From positions 124,001 to 188,000 of the forward strand of contig SJCO01000001.1 in assembly GCA_005217565.1 (NCBI GenBank): a DNA stretch of 64,000 bases. The letters run 5' to 3'. Positions 52,275 to 62,297 of the stretch are shown piece after piece. Each line of letters starts with the position of its first letter. Position 1 is the first letter of the stretch. The notes under the pieces are model-generated. The model saw nothing but the letters and a program-made list of their open reading frames with translations, had not been told where the DNA came from and did no database searches. The translations under genes and the position numbers were made by a program. This DNA is from Puteibacter caeruleilacunae (GTDB taxonomy: Bacteria; Bacteroidota; Bacteroidia; Bacteroidales; Prolixibacteraceae).

Positions 52275-53981
52275 ATGAACGAAATTATAAGAAACCACAC
52301 CACAAGAGGGAGGCTGAAAAGATCAGCTAAAAAAGCAACACTTGCAATGATGCCATTATTAATGCTAGCGGGAGGAAGCCAAAATAAAGTGTTCGGAACT
52401 GAGCCTCTTGCTACTGGAAGTGAAGAACTTAAAAAACAGAATAAACCAAATATCGTGTTCTTTATTACCGACGATATGGAGCGCTATATGTTTAACTGTT
52501 TACCAGAGGGAAAGGGCAAAAACCTTACTCCTAATCTTGATCGATTAACACGTGAAGGGACGGTTCTTATGGGGCAACATGTGAGTTCAGCTGTCTGTAC
52601 TCCTAGTCGCTTTTCTTGTCTTACAGGTCAGTATGCTAGTCGCGCTGAGAATGATGGATTCTTGAAGGATACAAAGCGTATGGATGGCGAGACCGTTGTA
52701 CAATGGAACTCGTGGGTAACACCTAAGACGAATACTATCGCCAAGCTATTGAAGAAACAAGGCTATACAACTGGGTTCTTTGGAAAGAATCATGTTGTTG
52801 AGGCTCCAGGATGGCAGAAGTTACCGTTAGAGACCGAGCCTACATCGAAAGATGCAGTAAAGGTACTTAAGCGTAATGCAGAATTGATCGCCAAATACAT
52901 GAAGAAATGTGGTTTCGATTATGCTGGAGGTAATTACTATGACAATCCGAGTTACTTAGGACCTGAAAAGCTGAGGTATCATAATGTGGATTGGGTAACC
53001 GAAAAGGGCATACAGTTTATTGATAAAGCAAAAAATGATCCTTTCTTCTTGTATTATGCAACTACAGTGCCTCACGGCCCAACAGCCGAAGAGCATGCCT
53101 GGAAAGCTGATCGCAGAATTACTTCAGAAGGTATTCTTGATAAGGCTCCTAATGTACAACCTTCAATGGAGTCCATCGGACAGCGTTTAATCGATGCTGG
53201 ATTGGCGAAAGAAGGAGATATCCCTGAGAATAAAGCTAATGTTTTATGGATCGATGATGCATTGGGAGCACTGATGCAGAAACTGGAAAAAGAAGGAAAG
53301 CTGGATAATACGATTATCTTTTTCTTCAATGATCATGGGCAGTATGCTAAAGGATCGGTATATGAAGGTGGTGTTAGCAGTCCTTCTGTAATCTGGAAAA
53401 AGGGAGGATTCGAATGTGGTTCAGTACACGAGGCCTTGGTTTCAAATATTGACTTTGCTCCTACTATTTATGAAATGGCAGGAGGAGATTCGGAAGAGGT
53501 CAACGAATTTGATGGTGTTAGCTTCTTACCAATTCTGAATGGTGAGAAGGATAAAATTCATGAGTCGTTGTATTTTGAAATGGGTTTCTCACGTGGCGTT
53601 TTGAAAGATAACCACAAATATATTGCATTGCGTTATCCTCAATATGCGATGGATTGGGATATGAAAAAACGCCAACAGAAATTGGACGATTGGAATAACT
53701 TCAGAATTGCTAACAAACTGAAATATCATTTTACCGATCCTAGCCTTCCTTTTTCTCATCTGATGCTCATCCCTGGCGGTGGCGATGCTGAGTTCCCATC
53801 AACACAGCGCTACAAACACTACTATGAAGCTGATCAGTTATATGATCTTAATAGAGATCCAAAGGAACAGCATAATGTGTACAACAACAAAAAGTATAAA
53901 GCCAAACAAGAAGAGCTGAAGGAAGAGTTGATTAAGTATCTGAATAACCTGCCAGGGATCTTTGGAGAACTGAAAGAATAA
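52275..53981 (+). CDS. Family S1 sulfatase (sulfatase 5)
   Basis: About 568 residues when started at the ATG at 52275, which gives a basic n-region (R-G-R-L-K-R-S-A-K-K) and a hydrophobic signal (M-M-P-L-L-M-L-A-G-G). The metal site opens T-D-D-M-E-R-Y, and the formylglycine motif is V-C-T-P-S-R (Cys-108), followed by G-K-N-H-V-V and F-N-D-H-G-Q-Y. It differs from the four upstream sulfatases and is separated from them by the GH9 gene, so it probably belongs to another S1 subfamily. The opening frame extends 90 bases further to a TTG at 52185. It acts in the periplasm on an unknown sulfate ester. Confidence 0.88.
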   Translation: MNEIIRNHTTRGRLKRSAKKATLAMMPLLMLAGGSQNKVFGTEPLATGSEELKKQNKPNIVFFITDDMERYMFNCLPEGKGKNLTPNLDRLTREGTVLMGQHVSSAVCTPSRFSCLTGQYASRAENDGFLKDTKRMDGETVVQWNSWVTPKTNTIAKLLKKQGYTTGFFGKNHVVEAPGWQKLPLETEPTSKDAVKVLKRNAELIAKYMKKCGFDYAGGNYYDNPSYLGPEKLRYHNVDWVTEKGIQFIDKAKNDPFFLYYATTVPHGPTAEEHAWKADRRITSEGILDKAPNVQPSMESIGQRLIDAGLAKEGDIPENKANVLWIDDALGALMQKLEKEGKLDNTIIFFFNDHGQYAKGSVYEGGVSSPSVIWKKGGFECGSVHEALVSNIDFAPTIYEMAGGDSEEVNEFDGVSFLPILNGEKDKIHESLYFEMGFSRGVLKDNHKYIALRYPQYAMDWDMKKRQQKLDDWNNFRIANKLKYHFTDPSLPFSHLMLIPGGGDAEFPSTQRYKHYYEADQLYDLNRDPKEQHNVYNNKKYKAKQEELKEELIKYLNNLPGIFGELKE

Positions 53982-54068
53982 TTACCAAAACATTTATAAA
54001 TACACTTGGTGGATCAAGCCAGTGACTATAAGCAGTTGCAAGTAAACACGCATTAATTGGAATAAAAT

Positions 54069-56504
54069 ATGAAGTACGGATTTTTTGATGACGCGAAGAG
54101 GGAGTATGTGATTACTCAGCCCAATACCCCTTATCCTTGGATTAATTACCTGGGGAATGAAGATTTTTTTGGACTAGTATCGAATACTGCTGGTGGATAC
54201 TGCTTTTACAAGGATGCCAAATTTCGTCGATTAACCCGATATCGTTACAATAATGTGCCGGTCGACAATGGAGGTAGATACTTCTACATAAAAGATGAGG
54301 ATACCGTATGGTCTCCTGGATGGAAGCCTGTAAAAACTCCACTTGATAGTTATGAATGTCGCCACGGGATGAGCTATACTCGTGTGAAGGGAGAGAAGAA
54401 TGGAGTGAAAGCCGAGGCTTTGTATTTTATTCCTCTTGGTTTTATGGGTGAGGTCCATAAGGTTGCCCTGGAGAACACTACATCGCAGGTGAAAAAGCTC
54501 AAGCTGTTCTCTTTCCTTGAGTGGTGTTTGTGGAATGCTGGTGATGACATGGAGAATTTTCAGCGTAACTTCTCTACAGGAGAGGTGGAAGTTGAAGATT
54601 CTGTAATTTATCACAAAACTGAATATAAGGAACGTCGTAATCATTATGCTTTTTATGCAGTTAATGAGAAAATCGATGGTTTTGATACCGATAGAGAATC
54701 GTTCGTTGGTTTGTATAATGGATTCGAGATGCCGCAGGTAGTTGAAGAAGGGAAGGCTACAAACTCTGTAGCTCATGGGTGGTCTCCTGTGGCTTCTCAT
54801 TTTTTAGAGATTGAACTGCAGCCAGGTGAAAAGCGCGAATTGGTATTTGTGCTTGGTTATGTTGAAAATGCTGAAGACGATAAGTGGGAGAGCAAGGGTG
54901 TAATCAATAAGACCAAGGCTAAAGAGATGATTGCCCAGTTCGATACAGTGGAGAAGGTGAATGCTGCAATGGATGATTTGCGCACTTACTGGGAAGGTCT
55001 GCTTAATATCTATCAACTCGACAGTCACGATGATAAGCTGAATAGGATGGTGAACATCTGGAATCAGTATCAGTGTATGGTAACCTTTAACATGTCGAGA
55101 AGTGCATCATTCTTTGAGTCAGGTATTGGTCGTGGTATGGGATTCCGCGATTCTAATCAAGACTTGATTGGTTTCGTACATCAAGTTCCTGAGAGAGCCA
55201 GACAGCGAATTCTTGATATTGCTGCTACTCAATTTGAAGATGGCTCTGCTTATCACCAGTATCAACCGCTGACCAAGAAAGGCAATGATGCTATTGGTGG
55301 TAACTTCAACGATGATCCATTGTGGTTGATTCTTTCAACCTCTAGCTATATCAAAGAAACTGGTGATTGGAACTTCCTTGATGAGATAGTGCCTTTCGAT
55401 AATGATGATTCAAAGGCGAAAAGCTTATTTGAGCACTTGAAGCGTTCATTCTATTTTACGGTGAATAATTTAGGTCCACATGGATTACCATTGATTGGTC
55501 GTGCCGACTGGAATGACTGTTTGAACCTTAATTGTTTTTCAAACGATCCTAATGAGTCGTTTCAAACGACAGGAAACAAGGCAAGTGGCGATGCTGAGTC
55601 ATTAATGATTGCTGGTCTGTTTGTGTTGTATGGTCGTGAGTTTATACAACTGTGCAAAGAAAGAGGCCTGACGGAAGAAGCTGAGGCAGCCCAGGTGCAT
55701 GTCGACAAGATGATTGCTGCAGTAAAAGAGTTTGGCTGGGATGGTGAGTGGTTCCTACGTGCATACGACTACTTTGGAAAAAAGGTAGGAAGTAATGAGA
55801 ATGAGGAAGGTAAGATATTCATCGAGTCTCAGGGATTCTGTACCATGGCTGAAATTGGTGAAGATGAAGGAATGTGTACTAAAGCGCTCGATTCAGTAAA
55901 GAGTTGGTTGGATTCTCCTTATGGTATCGTATTGCAGCAGCCTGCATTTACCAAGTACTACATTGAATATGGTGAGATCTCGACCTACCCTGCAGGATAC
56001 AAAGAAAATGCTGGAATTTTCTGTCATAATAATCCTTGGGTAATTATTGGAGAGACGAAGCTTGGTAGGGGTGATGAGGCGTTTGAATATTATAAGAAGA
56101 TTGCTCCAGCTTATCTTGAGGAAATCAGTGAACTACACCGTACCGAACCTTATGTGTATGCGCAGATGATTGCGGGTAAGGATGCATGGAAACCAGGAGA
56201 GGCCAAGAATTCATGGCTGACTGGTACGGCTGCTTGGAATTATTATGCAATTACTCAGTTTATTCTTGGTGTGCGTCCCGACTATCACGGATTGATTGTG
56301 GATCCTTGTATCCCTAAAGATTGGGATGGTTTTAATATCCATCGAAAATTCAGAGGTGCTTCATTTGATATCGAAGTGGTTAATGCAGGGCATGTCTCTA
56401 AGGGAGTAAAGGAGATTTGGCTTAATGACCAATTGATGGGAGGAGATATTATTCCAATTCAAGAAGCCGGATCTAGGCATCAGGTAAAAGTAATCATGGG
56501 ATAA
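54069..56504 (+). CDS. Cellobiose phosphorylase (GH94)
   Basis: An 811-residue cytoplasmic enzyme without signal peptide that splits cellobiose with phosphate into glucose 1-phosphate and glucose. The start [39 protein letters not shown] and [11 protein letters not shown] agree closely with what I remember of characterised cellobiose phosphorylases. The catalytic segment [13 protein letters not shown] lies at about residues 477-489. It saves ATP because the released sugar is already phosphorylated. It lies directly ahead of the GPH symporter gene, which would supply the disaccharide. Confidence 0.92.
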   Translation: MKYGFFDDAKREYVITQPNTPYPWINYLGNEDFFGLVSNTAGGYCFYKDAKFRRLTRYRYNNVPVDNGGRYFYIKDEDTVWSPGWKPVKTPLDSYECRHGMSYTRVKGEKNGVKAEALYFIPLGFMGEVHKVALENTTSQVKKLKLFSFLEWCLWNAGDDMENFQRNFSTGEVEVEDSVIYHKTEYKERRNHYAFYAVNEKIDGFDTDRESFVGLYNGFEMPQVVEEGKATNSVAHGWSPVASHFLEIELQPGEKRELVFVLGYVENAEDDKWESKGVINKTKAKEMIAQFDTVEKVNAAMDDLRTYWEGLLNIYQLDSHDDKLNRMVNIWNQYQCMVTFNMSRSASFFESGIGRGMGFRDSNQDLIGFVHQVPERARQRILDIAATQFEDGSAYHQYQPLTKKGNDAIGGNFNDDPLWLILSTSSYIKETGDWNFLDEIVPFDNDDSKAKSLFEHLKRSFYFTVNNLGPHGLPLIGRADWNDCLNLNCFSNDPNESFQTTGNKASGDAESLMIAGLFVLYGREFIQLCKERGLTEEAEAAQVHVDKMIAAVKEFGWDGEWFLRAYDYFGKKVGSNENEEGKIFIESQGFCTMAEIGEDEGMCTKALDSVKSWLDSPYGIVLQQPAFTKYYIEYGEISTYPAGYKENAGIFCHNNPWVIIGETKLGRGDEAFEYYKKIAPAYLEEISELHRTEPYVYAQMIAGKDAWKPGEAKNSWLTGTAAWNYYAITQFILGVRPDYHGLIVDPCIPKDWDGFNIHRKFRGASFDIEVVNAGHVSKGVKEIWLNDQLMGGDIIPIQEAGSRHQVKVIMG

Positions 56505-56523
56505 ACCAATAACATTCAGACTT

Positions 56524-58149
56524 ATGAAAGAAGAAAAGATCCATATAAAAGAAAAGATTGGTTACGGATTGGGAGATACCGCTTCCAATCTTTTCTTCCA
56601 GTCGTTTATGCTATTCCTGCTTTACTTCTATACCGATGTATTTGGAATATCAGCGGCTGCTGCAGGTACCATGTTTTTGATCACACGTATTTGGGATTCT
56701 GTAAATGATCCAATTATGGGTGTATTGTCGGATAGAACAACTTCCAGATGGGGAAAGTTCCGTCCTTATATTCTATGGCTGGCTATTCCATTCGGACTGA
56801 TTGGGGTGCTTACATTTACAACCCCCGACTGGTCGGTGGCTAGTAAAATTGTGTATGCCTACATCACTTATACACTGATGATGATGGTCTACACTGCCAT
56901 CAACACCCCATACTCAGCATTGATGGGGGTAGTGTCATCAAATCCTATCGAGCGCACTAGCTTCTCGCAATATCGCTTCATCTTTGCCTTTGCAGGGGCT
57001 TTCATTGTACAGGGTATTACCCTGCCAATGGTCGATTATTTCGGAGGAAATGACGATTCTGTAGTGTATGTCGACGTACTAGAAGATGATTTGGTATTGG
57101 TAGAGAAGGGGACTGGTATGACCAAAATTGAAATGTCGGTTGCTGTTGATGGCCAGGATCCTATTGAAGATGATCTATCGGTATGTGTTCTTACTCCTGA
57201 AATGTTTGCAGAGGCTGATACTGCTGGTATGCTAACATTTGAAAAGGGATTCAGTCAGAAGATGATTAAAATAGAAGATCACTTCGATGTAAAAGATATG
57301 GACCTGTCTAAGGCTTCGGTTGATATTAAGGTTGTAAACGAGCGCAAAGGTTTTATGTGGGCCATGACAGTGTTGGCTATACTTGCAGTGATGATGTTTT
57401 TGATTACGTTCGCAACAACTAAGGAACGCGTACAACCGGCTAAGGAGCAGAAAACATCACTTAAAAACGACTTTAAAGATTTGGCTGCCAATAAGCCTTG
57501 GTGGATTCTTTTTGTACTGGGGATTTTTACGCTTTCATATGTCTCCATTAGAAATGGTGCCATCATGTACTATTTCAAATACTATGTAGGTAACGATGCA
57601 CTGGCTTCTGCGTTTATGATTGCAGGTACCATTGCAACTATCGCATCGATCATGCTAACCAAGTGGTTGTCGGTAACGTTTGGAAAAAAGCGTGCATACA
57701 TCTACAGTATGATCCTCACAAGTATCCTAACAGTTGCCTTTTATTTCGTAGGTAAGGAGGATGTTGTTATGATGTTCGTGTTGCAGGTATTAATCAGTTT
57801 TGTATTCGGACCTACGGCTCCTCTTGTTTTTGCCATGTATACCGATGCTGCAGATTATTCAGAATGGAAGACAGGGCGAAGAGCTACAGGATTGGTGATG
57901 TCGGCATCAACAATGGCACAGAAGTTTGGGTGGACTATCGGAGGTGCTTTGGCAGGATGGTTATTGGCTGTATTTGGCTTTAAAGCAAACGTTGATCAGG
58001 CCGATGGAGCATTGGTTGGTATTCAGTTAATGATGAGTGTTATACCTGCTGTGGGAAGTGTGTTGGCAGCGATATTTATGCTCTTCTATAGATTGGATGA
58101 AAAGTTCCTTTCACAGATAGAGAAGGAATTACAAGCGAGAAGAACTTAA
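56524..58149 (+). CDS. GPH family (MelB-like) sugar:cation symporter with a periplasmic insertion
   Basis: A 541-residue membrane protein of the glycoside-pentoside-hexuronide symporter family. The start K-I-G-Y-G-L-G-D-T-A-S-N and R-I-W-D-S-V-N-D-P-I-M-G are family signatures, with R-W-G-K-F-R-P in the first cytoplasmic loop. Usual length is ~450-480; the surplus is a soluble stretch at about residues 177-274, between helices 5 and 6, where the loop should be periplasmic. It is acidic, with repeated V-x-V-D/E-D strands. The gene is flanked by the two GH94 phosphorylases and should import cellobiose-like disaccharides with Na+ or H+. Confidence 0.9.
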   Translation: MKEEKIHIKEKIGYGLGDTASNLFFQSFMLFLLYFYTDVFGISAAAAGTMFLITRIWDSVNDPIMGVLSDRTTSRWGKFRPYILWLAIPFGLIGVLTFTTPDWSVASKIVYAYITYTLMMMVYTAINTPYSALMGVVSSNPIERTSFSQYRFIFAFAGAFIVQGITLPMVDYFGGNDDSVVYVDVLEDDLVLVEKGTGMTKIEMSVAVDGQDPIEDDLSVCVLTPEMFAEADTAGMLTFEKGFSQKMIKIEDHFDVKDMDLSKASVDIKVVNERKGFMWAMTVLAILAVMMFLITFATTKERVQPAKEQKTSLKNDFKDLAANKPWWILFVLGIFTLSYVSIRNGAIMYYFKYYVGNDALASAFMIAGTIATIASIMLTKWLSVTFGKKRAYIYSMILTSILTVAFYFVGKEDVVMMFVLQVLISFVFGPTAPLVFAMYTDAADYSEWKTGRRATGLVMSASTMAQKFGWTIGGALAGWLLAVFGFKANVDQADGALVGIQLMMSVIPAVGSVLAAIFMLFYRLDEKFLSQIEKELQARRT

Positions 58150-58199
58150 ACGAAATATTTAGTGTTCGAGCGTTTTAAAAACACTTATAACTTTTAGTT

Positions 58200-59870
58200 A
58201 TGACCAGACAAATTATTTTATTTATTGTTTTTTGCTGTAGTGTCGCCACAAAAGTTTCTATTGCTGCTTCTCTGACTCATCAAACGGATGTAAACAATCA
58301 AAAAGTTGTTGCATTTACATTTGATGATGGTCCTTCACCTGAGACTACTATTCAGATTTTAGACTTGTTTGAAAAGGTTAACGGGAAGGCTACCTTTTTT
58401 AATATTGGAGATAAGCTAGCTAAGCATCCTGAAATATCAAAGGAAGTTATAGCACGAGGTCATGAAATAGGGAATCATAGCATGAGTCATGACCGAATGT
58501 ATACCTATACTGATGGTAAAAAAGTAGGAGGTGAGATCAATGGATTTCAAGTGCTGTCAGGAAAACTATTGGATTATCAACCAAAGCTTTTTAGAGCTCC
58601 ATTTCTAAAGACGAATGCTTTGATGCAGGATGAGATTAATGCATTGCGACTAAAGTACATTGAGGCTTCAGTCTTTGCGAAGGATGCAAAAGCTCATGTT
58701 GCTGTCGAGGAGGTTGTTAGTAATATTAAGGTTAAGTCGGGCGATATTGTTCTATGTCACGAAAGGAAGCATACAATTGACGCTTTGAAAATCATTCTTC
58801 CTAAGCTAAAAGCTGAAGGATTCAAGTTTATTACCGTATCTGATTTGTTGGCAACTTGCAAAGTTATTCCTGCAAATGATACTATGATTAAGATAACGGG
58901 GAGTAACTATACAAGAATGGAAGGTGGTTTAATGATTTTTCCAAGACACTCGAAAGAGGTGTTAAATATGCCTACTAAGGAGAGTAAGATAAGTGCAAAA
59001 AGAGCTCAGACAACTACAGGTGTGAAGGTTTCATTTTTAACTGCTAGTCCTAAAGTAACGCTGAAATTTCAAGCATTAGAGGGGGAGAATCGTGGCGCTA
59101 CATTCGGGATCTTCCAGAATAAGAAATTTGTAAAATCTGTATCATTTAAAAAGACAGATGGACCATTATTGTCTTTTGATGTAAATTCTACAGATCCGGA
59201 CAAAGAAGTGCTTCATGAGATCAGTCTGCCTAACTGGTGTAATGTTGCTTTTCAAGGATTAATGCTGGACGATGGTCATACATTGAAAAAGATTCCTACA
59301 GGATCAAAACCAGTGTATGTTGCATATGGAAATTCAATAACCCACGGTACAGGTCAGCAGGCGAGCTATCAGACTTATCCTTTCTATGTTGCCAATGCCA
59401 TGAATTGGGAGCTTTATAACCTGGCTGTAGGAGGTGCCAGAACTTCAGTGCCAATGGCACAAATGATTAGCGATGACTTTCAGCAGATCAATTACATGAC
59501 TATTCTTATCGGCTATAATGATTATAACGGAGAGGGTATTTCTGCGAAAGAGTATGGTGAGCGCCTAACAACGTTTATCAAGACGATTAGACAGAAGCAT
59601 CATACTACAAAATTGTTTTGCATTACTCCAACCTACACAAGAACAAAGCAAAGTAAAAAGAGTGATGAAAAGATCACTGCTTTTAGAGAGGCGATGGAAA
59701 GTGTTGTTCAGTTGCGAGAGACTGATGGCGATGATCATATCTTCCTGATTCATGGAGAAAATATTACTACTGATGCAGATTTGAATGATGCTGTTCATTT
59801 AAATATAGAAGGGGCAAATCGTTTTGGCAATAAGCTGGTAAACGAGATGAAGAAGATTATTAATGATTAA
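58200..59870 (+). CDS. Secreted CE4 polysaccharide deacetylase fused to an SGNH-type hydrolase
   Basis: A 556-residue protein with a signal peptide (ends V-S-I-A-A). Residues ~35-220 are a NodB/CE4 domain: T-F-D-D-G-P-S (metal Asp), H-S-M-S-H at 93-97 (metal His pair) and R-A-P-F-L. Residues ~225-345 are a beta-rich domain resembling the N-terminal jelly roll of CE2-type esterases. Residues ~360-556 are an SGNH hydrolase with G-N-S-I-T-H-G instead of the usual G-D-S, then G-Y-N-D-Y-N and a D-A-V-H-L-N catalytic Asp/His end. It should remove acetyl groups, N- or O-linked, from the polysaccharide before or during cleavage. It lies between the transporter and the second GH94. Confidence 0.82.
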   Translation: MTRQIILFIVFCCSVATKVSIAASLTHQTDVNNQKVVAFTFDDGPSPETTIQILDLFEKVNGKATFFNIGDKLAKHPEISKEVIARGHEIGNHSMSHDRMYTYTDGKKVGGEINGFQVLSGKLLDYQPKLFRAPFLKTNALMQDEINALRLKYIEASVFAKDAKAHVAVEEVVSNIKVKSGDIVLCHERKHTIDALKIILPKLKAEGFKFITVSDLLATCKVIPANDTMIKITGSNYTRMEGGLMIFPRHSKEVLNMPTKESKISAKRAQTTTGVKVSFLTASPKVTLKFQALEGENRGATFGIFQNKKFVKSVSFKKTDGPLLSFDVNSTDPDKEVLHEISLPNWCNVAFQGLMLDDGHTLKKIPTGSKPVYVAYGNSITHGTGQQASYQTYPFYVANAMNWELYNLAVGGARTSVPMAQMISDDFQQINYMTILIGYNDYNGEGISAKEYGERLTTFIKTIRQKHHTTKLFCITPTYTRTKQSKKSDEKITAFREAMESVVQLRETDGDDHIFLIHGENITTDADLNDAVHLNIEGANRFGNKLVNEMKKIIND

Positions 59871-59886
59871 CTAGCAAATTAAACAG

Positions 59887-62280
59887 ATGAGGTACGGATA
59901 TTTTGATGATAAGCAAAAAGAATATGTAATTGACCGACCAGATACTCCGGCGTCGTGGACCAATTACCTGGGTGATACCAACTATGGAGCTATCATTACC
60001 AATAATGCAGGAGGTTATAGTTTTTATAAATCAGCAGCTCAGGGACGATTTACACGATTGCGTTTTAATGCTGTTCCTATGGATCAGGCAGGTCGCTATA
60101 TTTATTTTCATGATAGAGATAGCAAAGATTTCTGGTCTGCTTCGTGGCAACCTGTGGGTAAGGATCAGAAAGAATTTAAGACTGAGTGTCGCCATGGTAC
60201 TGCATATACTAAAATAATCTCCGACTATAAGCAGATTCAATCAGAGGTAACTTATTTTGTACCTCGAGGGAAGGCTTACGAGGTGTGGATGACAAAATTG
60301 ACCAATACAGGTGATCGTATTCGAAATTTAAGGGCTTTCCCTTTTGTTGAATATGCCTGTAATTGGAATGCAAACGATGATTTAGGTAACTTACAATATA
60401 CCCAATATATCGCTAAAATGTCGGTCGTTGATGGTATCATTGATCATGCATCGAATGTTAACATGCCTGAAATGCCTGAAGACTTTCAGCAGAAAGATCA
60501 ACAACGACATACATTTTTTGCATTAGTAGGTGCTGATACTTCTGGCTATGATACTGATCGCGACTTATTTATTGGGAACTACAATGGATATGGCAATCCT
60601 GCAGTGGTTCAACAAGGAGTATGCACTAATTCTTTAGCTGAGGGGGGTAATCCTTGTGGAGTACTGCAAACTGATATTCAATTACAACCAGGTGAAACAG
60701 TAGAGTTTGCAGTTGTTATGGGAATTGGACATGCTGCTAAAGAAGGTGCTGAAGTGAAAAGTAAGTACAAGGATTTATCAGTATTAAATAGTGAATTAGA
60801 GGAGTTGAAGACTTATTGGCATAGTCGTTTAGAGGTGATGCAGGTGGAGACTCCTGATGCTGAAATCAACAGTATGCTTAATGTTTGGAGTTCGTATAAC
60901 TGTCAGATTACCTATGCTTGGTCAAGGGCTGCAAGTCTTGTGTATGCTGGTGTACGCGATGGTCTAGGATACCGCGACTCGGTACAGGATATGTTAGGTG
61001 TGATGCATTCTATTCCAGAAGAAGCAGGACAACGATTGGAATTACTGATTACAGGTCAGGCTTCTACAGGTGGTGCTATGCCTGTTGTAAAGCCTTTTGC
61101 CCACAAACCAGGACAAGAAAAGGAACCAGCAAGTACTGAATACCGATCGGATGATTGTCTGTGGCTGTTTAATGCTATTCCTGAGTATGTGAATGAGACT
61201 GGTAATTTTGATTTTTATCAAAAGGTATTACCTTATGCCGACCGTGGAGAGGATACCGTATGGAGGCACTTGCGCAGGGCTATAGAGTTTAATCTTGAGC
61301 GCTCTGGTAAGCATGGTATTCCATGCGGACTAGCTGCCGACTGGAATGACTGTCTGGTGCTGGGACACGAAGGTGAATCTGTATTTGTGGCTTTCCAATT
61401 ACGCTTTGGATTGGTGAAGTATATCGAAATTGCTGAGGCACTGAAACTGGAAGCACAGGTTGATTGGGCCCAGGAGGAGTTGGCAAAGCTTGATGAAAAT
61501 CTGGATAAACACTGTTGGGATGAGGATCGTTATGTGCGTGCATTTAGTGATAAGGGCTTCCGCTTTGGAGCAAAAGAAAATGAAGAGGGTAATCTATTCA
61601 TGAATCCACAGGTATGGTCGGTAATTAGCGGTCACGCCGATACTGAAAAGGCTAAGACCGTCATGAATCAGGTGCATGATAATTTGTACACCGACTATGG
61701 TATTATGCTGTGCGCACCTCCTTTTGAAAAGTCTGACTTTGATATTGTTCGTGCAGTATTATTTAATCCTGGAATGAAAGAGAATGCAGGAATCTTTAAT
61801 CATACTCAGGGATGGGGCGTAATCGCTGAGAGTATCCTAGGTAATGGTGAACGAGCCTATAAATATTACAAAAGCTATCTTCCTGCTACTTATAATGAAA
61901 TGGCTGAGGTTCGTGAAATTGAGCCATATGTATATGCACAATCAACGCATAGTAAATATAGCAAGCGATTTGGATCATCTCGTTTACCTTGGTTAAGTGG
62001 AACAGCTACATGGGCATATTATGCGGCTACTCAATATCTGTTGGGTATACGTCCCGATGTTGATGGCTTGGTTGTTGATCCTTGTATACCAAAAGACTGG
62101 GATGGTTTTAAAGTGACCCGAAAGTTTAGAGGTGCTACCTATATCATTACTGTTTGCAATCCAGATCAGGTGATGAAAGGAGTTGCAAGTATAACAGTAA
62201 ACGGGCAAAAGGTGAAAGGAAATAAGCTGCCTGTAGGTCTTCCTGATGAAGTTTATACTGTAGCAGTGATAATGGGATAA
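59887..62280 (+). CDS. GH94 disaccharide phosphorylase, second subtype
   Basis: A 797-residue cytoplasmic phosphorylase that differs clearly from the first GH94: R-Y-G-Y-F-D-D-K-Q-K-E-Y-V-I at the start, A-A-Q-G-R-F-T-R-L-R-F-N-A-V-P-M-D-Q, and a catalytic segment A-A-D-W-N-D-C-L-V. The C-terminal end ([20 protein letters not shown]) is shared. It should phosphorolyse another disaccharide than plain cellobiose. Patterns remind me of cellobionic-acid or chitobiose phosphorylases, but I cannot settle this by eye. It starts 16 bp after the deacetylase gene and is followed by GH5 17 bp later. Confidence 0.87.
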   Translation: MRYGYFDDKQKEYVIDRPDTPASWTNYLGDTNYGAIITNNAGGYSFYKSAAQGRFTRLRFNAVPMDQAGRYIYFHDRDSKDFWSASWQPVGKDQKEFKTECRHGTAYTKIISDYKQIQSEVTYFVPRGKAYEVWMTKLTNTGDRIRNLRAFPFVEYACNWNANDDLGNLQYTQYIAKMSVVDGIIDHASNVNMPEMPEDFQQKDQQRHTFFALVGADTSGYDTDRDLFIGNYNGYGNPAVVQQGVCTNSLAEGGNPCGVLQTDIQLQPGETVEFAVVMGIGHAAKEGAEVKSKYKDLSVLNSELEELKTYWHSRLEVMQVETPDAEINSMLNVWSSYNCQITYAWSRAASLVYAGVRDGLGYRDSVQDMLGVMHSIPEEAGQRLELLITGQASTGGAMPVVKPFAHKPGQEKEPASTEYRSDDCLWLFNAIPEYVNETGNFDFYQKVLPYADRGEDTVWRHLRRAIEFNLERSGKHGIPCGLAADWNDCLVLGHEGESVFVAFQLRFGLVKYIEIAEALKLEAQVDWAQEELAKLDENLDKHCWDEDRYVRAFSDKGFRFGAKENEEGNLFMNPQVWSVISGHADTEKAKTVMNQVHDNLYTDYGIMLCAPPFEKSDFDIVRAVLFNPGMKENAGIFNHTQGWGVIAESILGNGERAYKYYKSYLPATYNEMAEVREIEPYVYAQSTHSKYSKRFGSSRLPWLSGTATWAYYAATQYLLGIRPDVDGLVVDPCIPKDWDGFKVTRKFRGATYIITVCNPDQVMKGVASITVNGQKVKGNKLPVGLPDEVYTVAVIMG

Positions 62281-62297
62281 AGCATAAAAGGAAAATT

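Noticed and set aside
54231-54800. A 189-codon open frame on the minus strand inside the first GH94 gene
   Set aside because: It is antisense to a gene with clear family motifs, has no domain pattern of its own, and its composition follows from the other strand.
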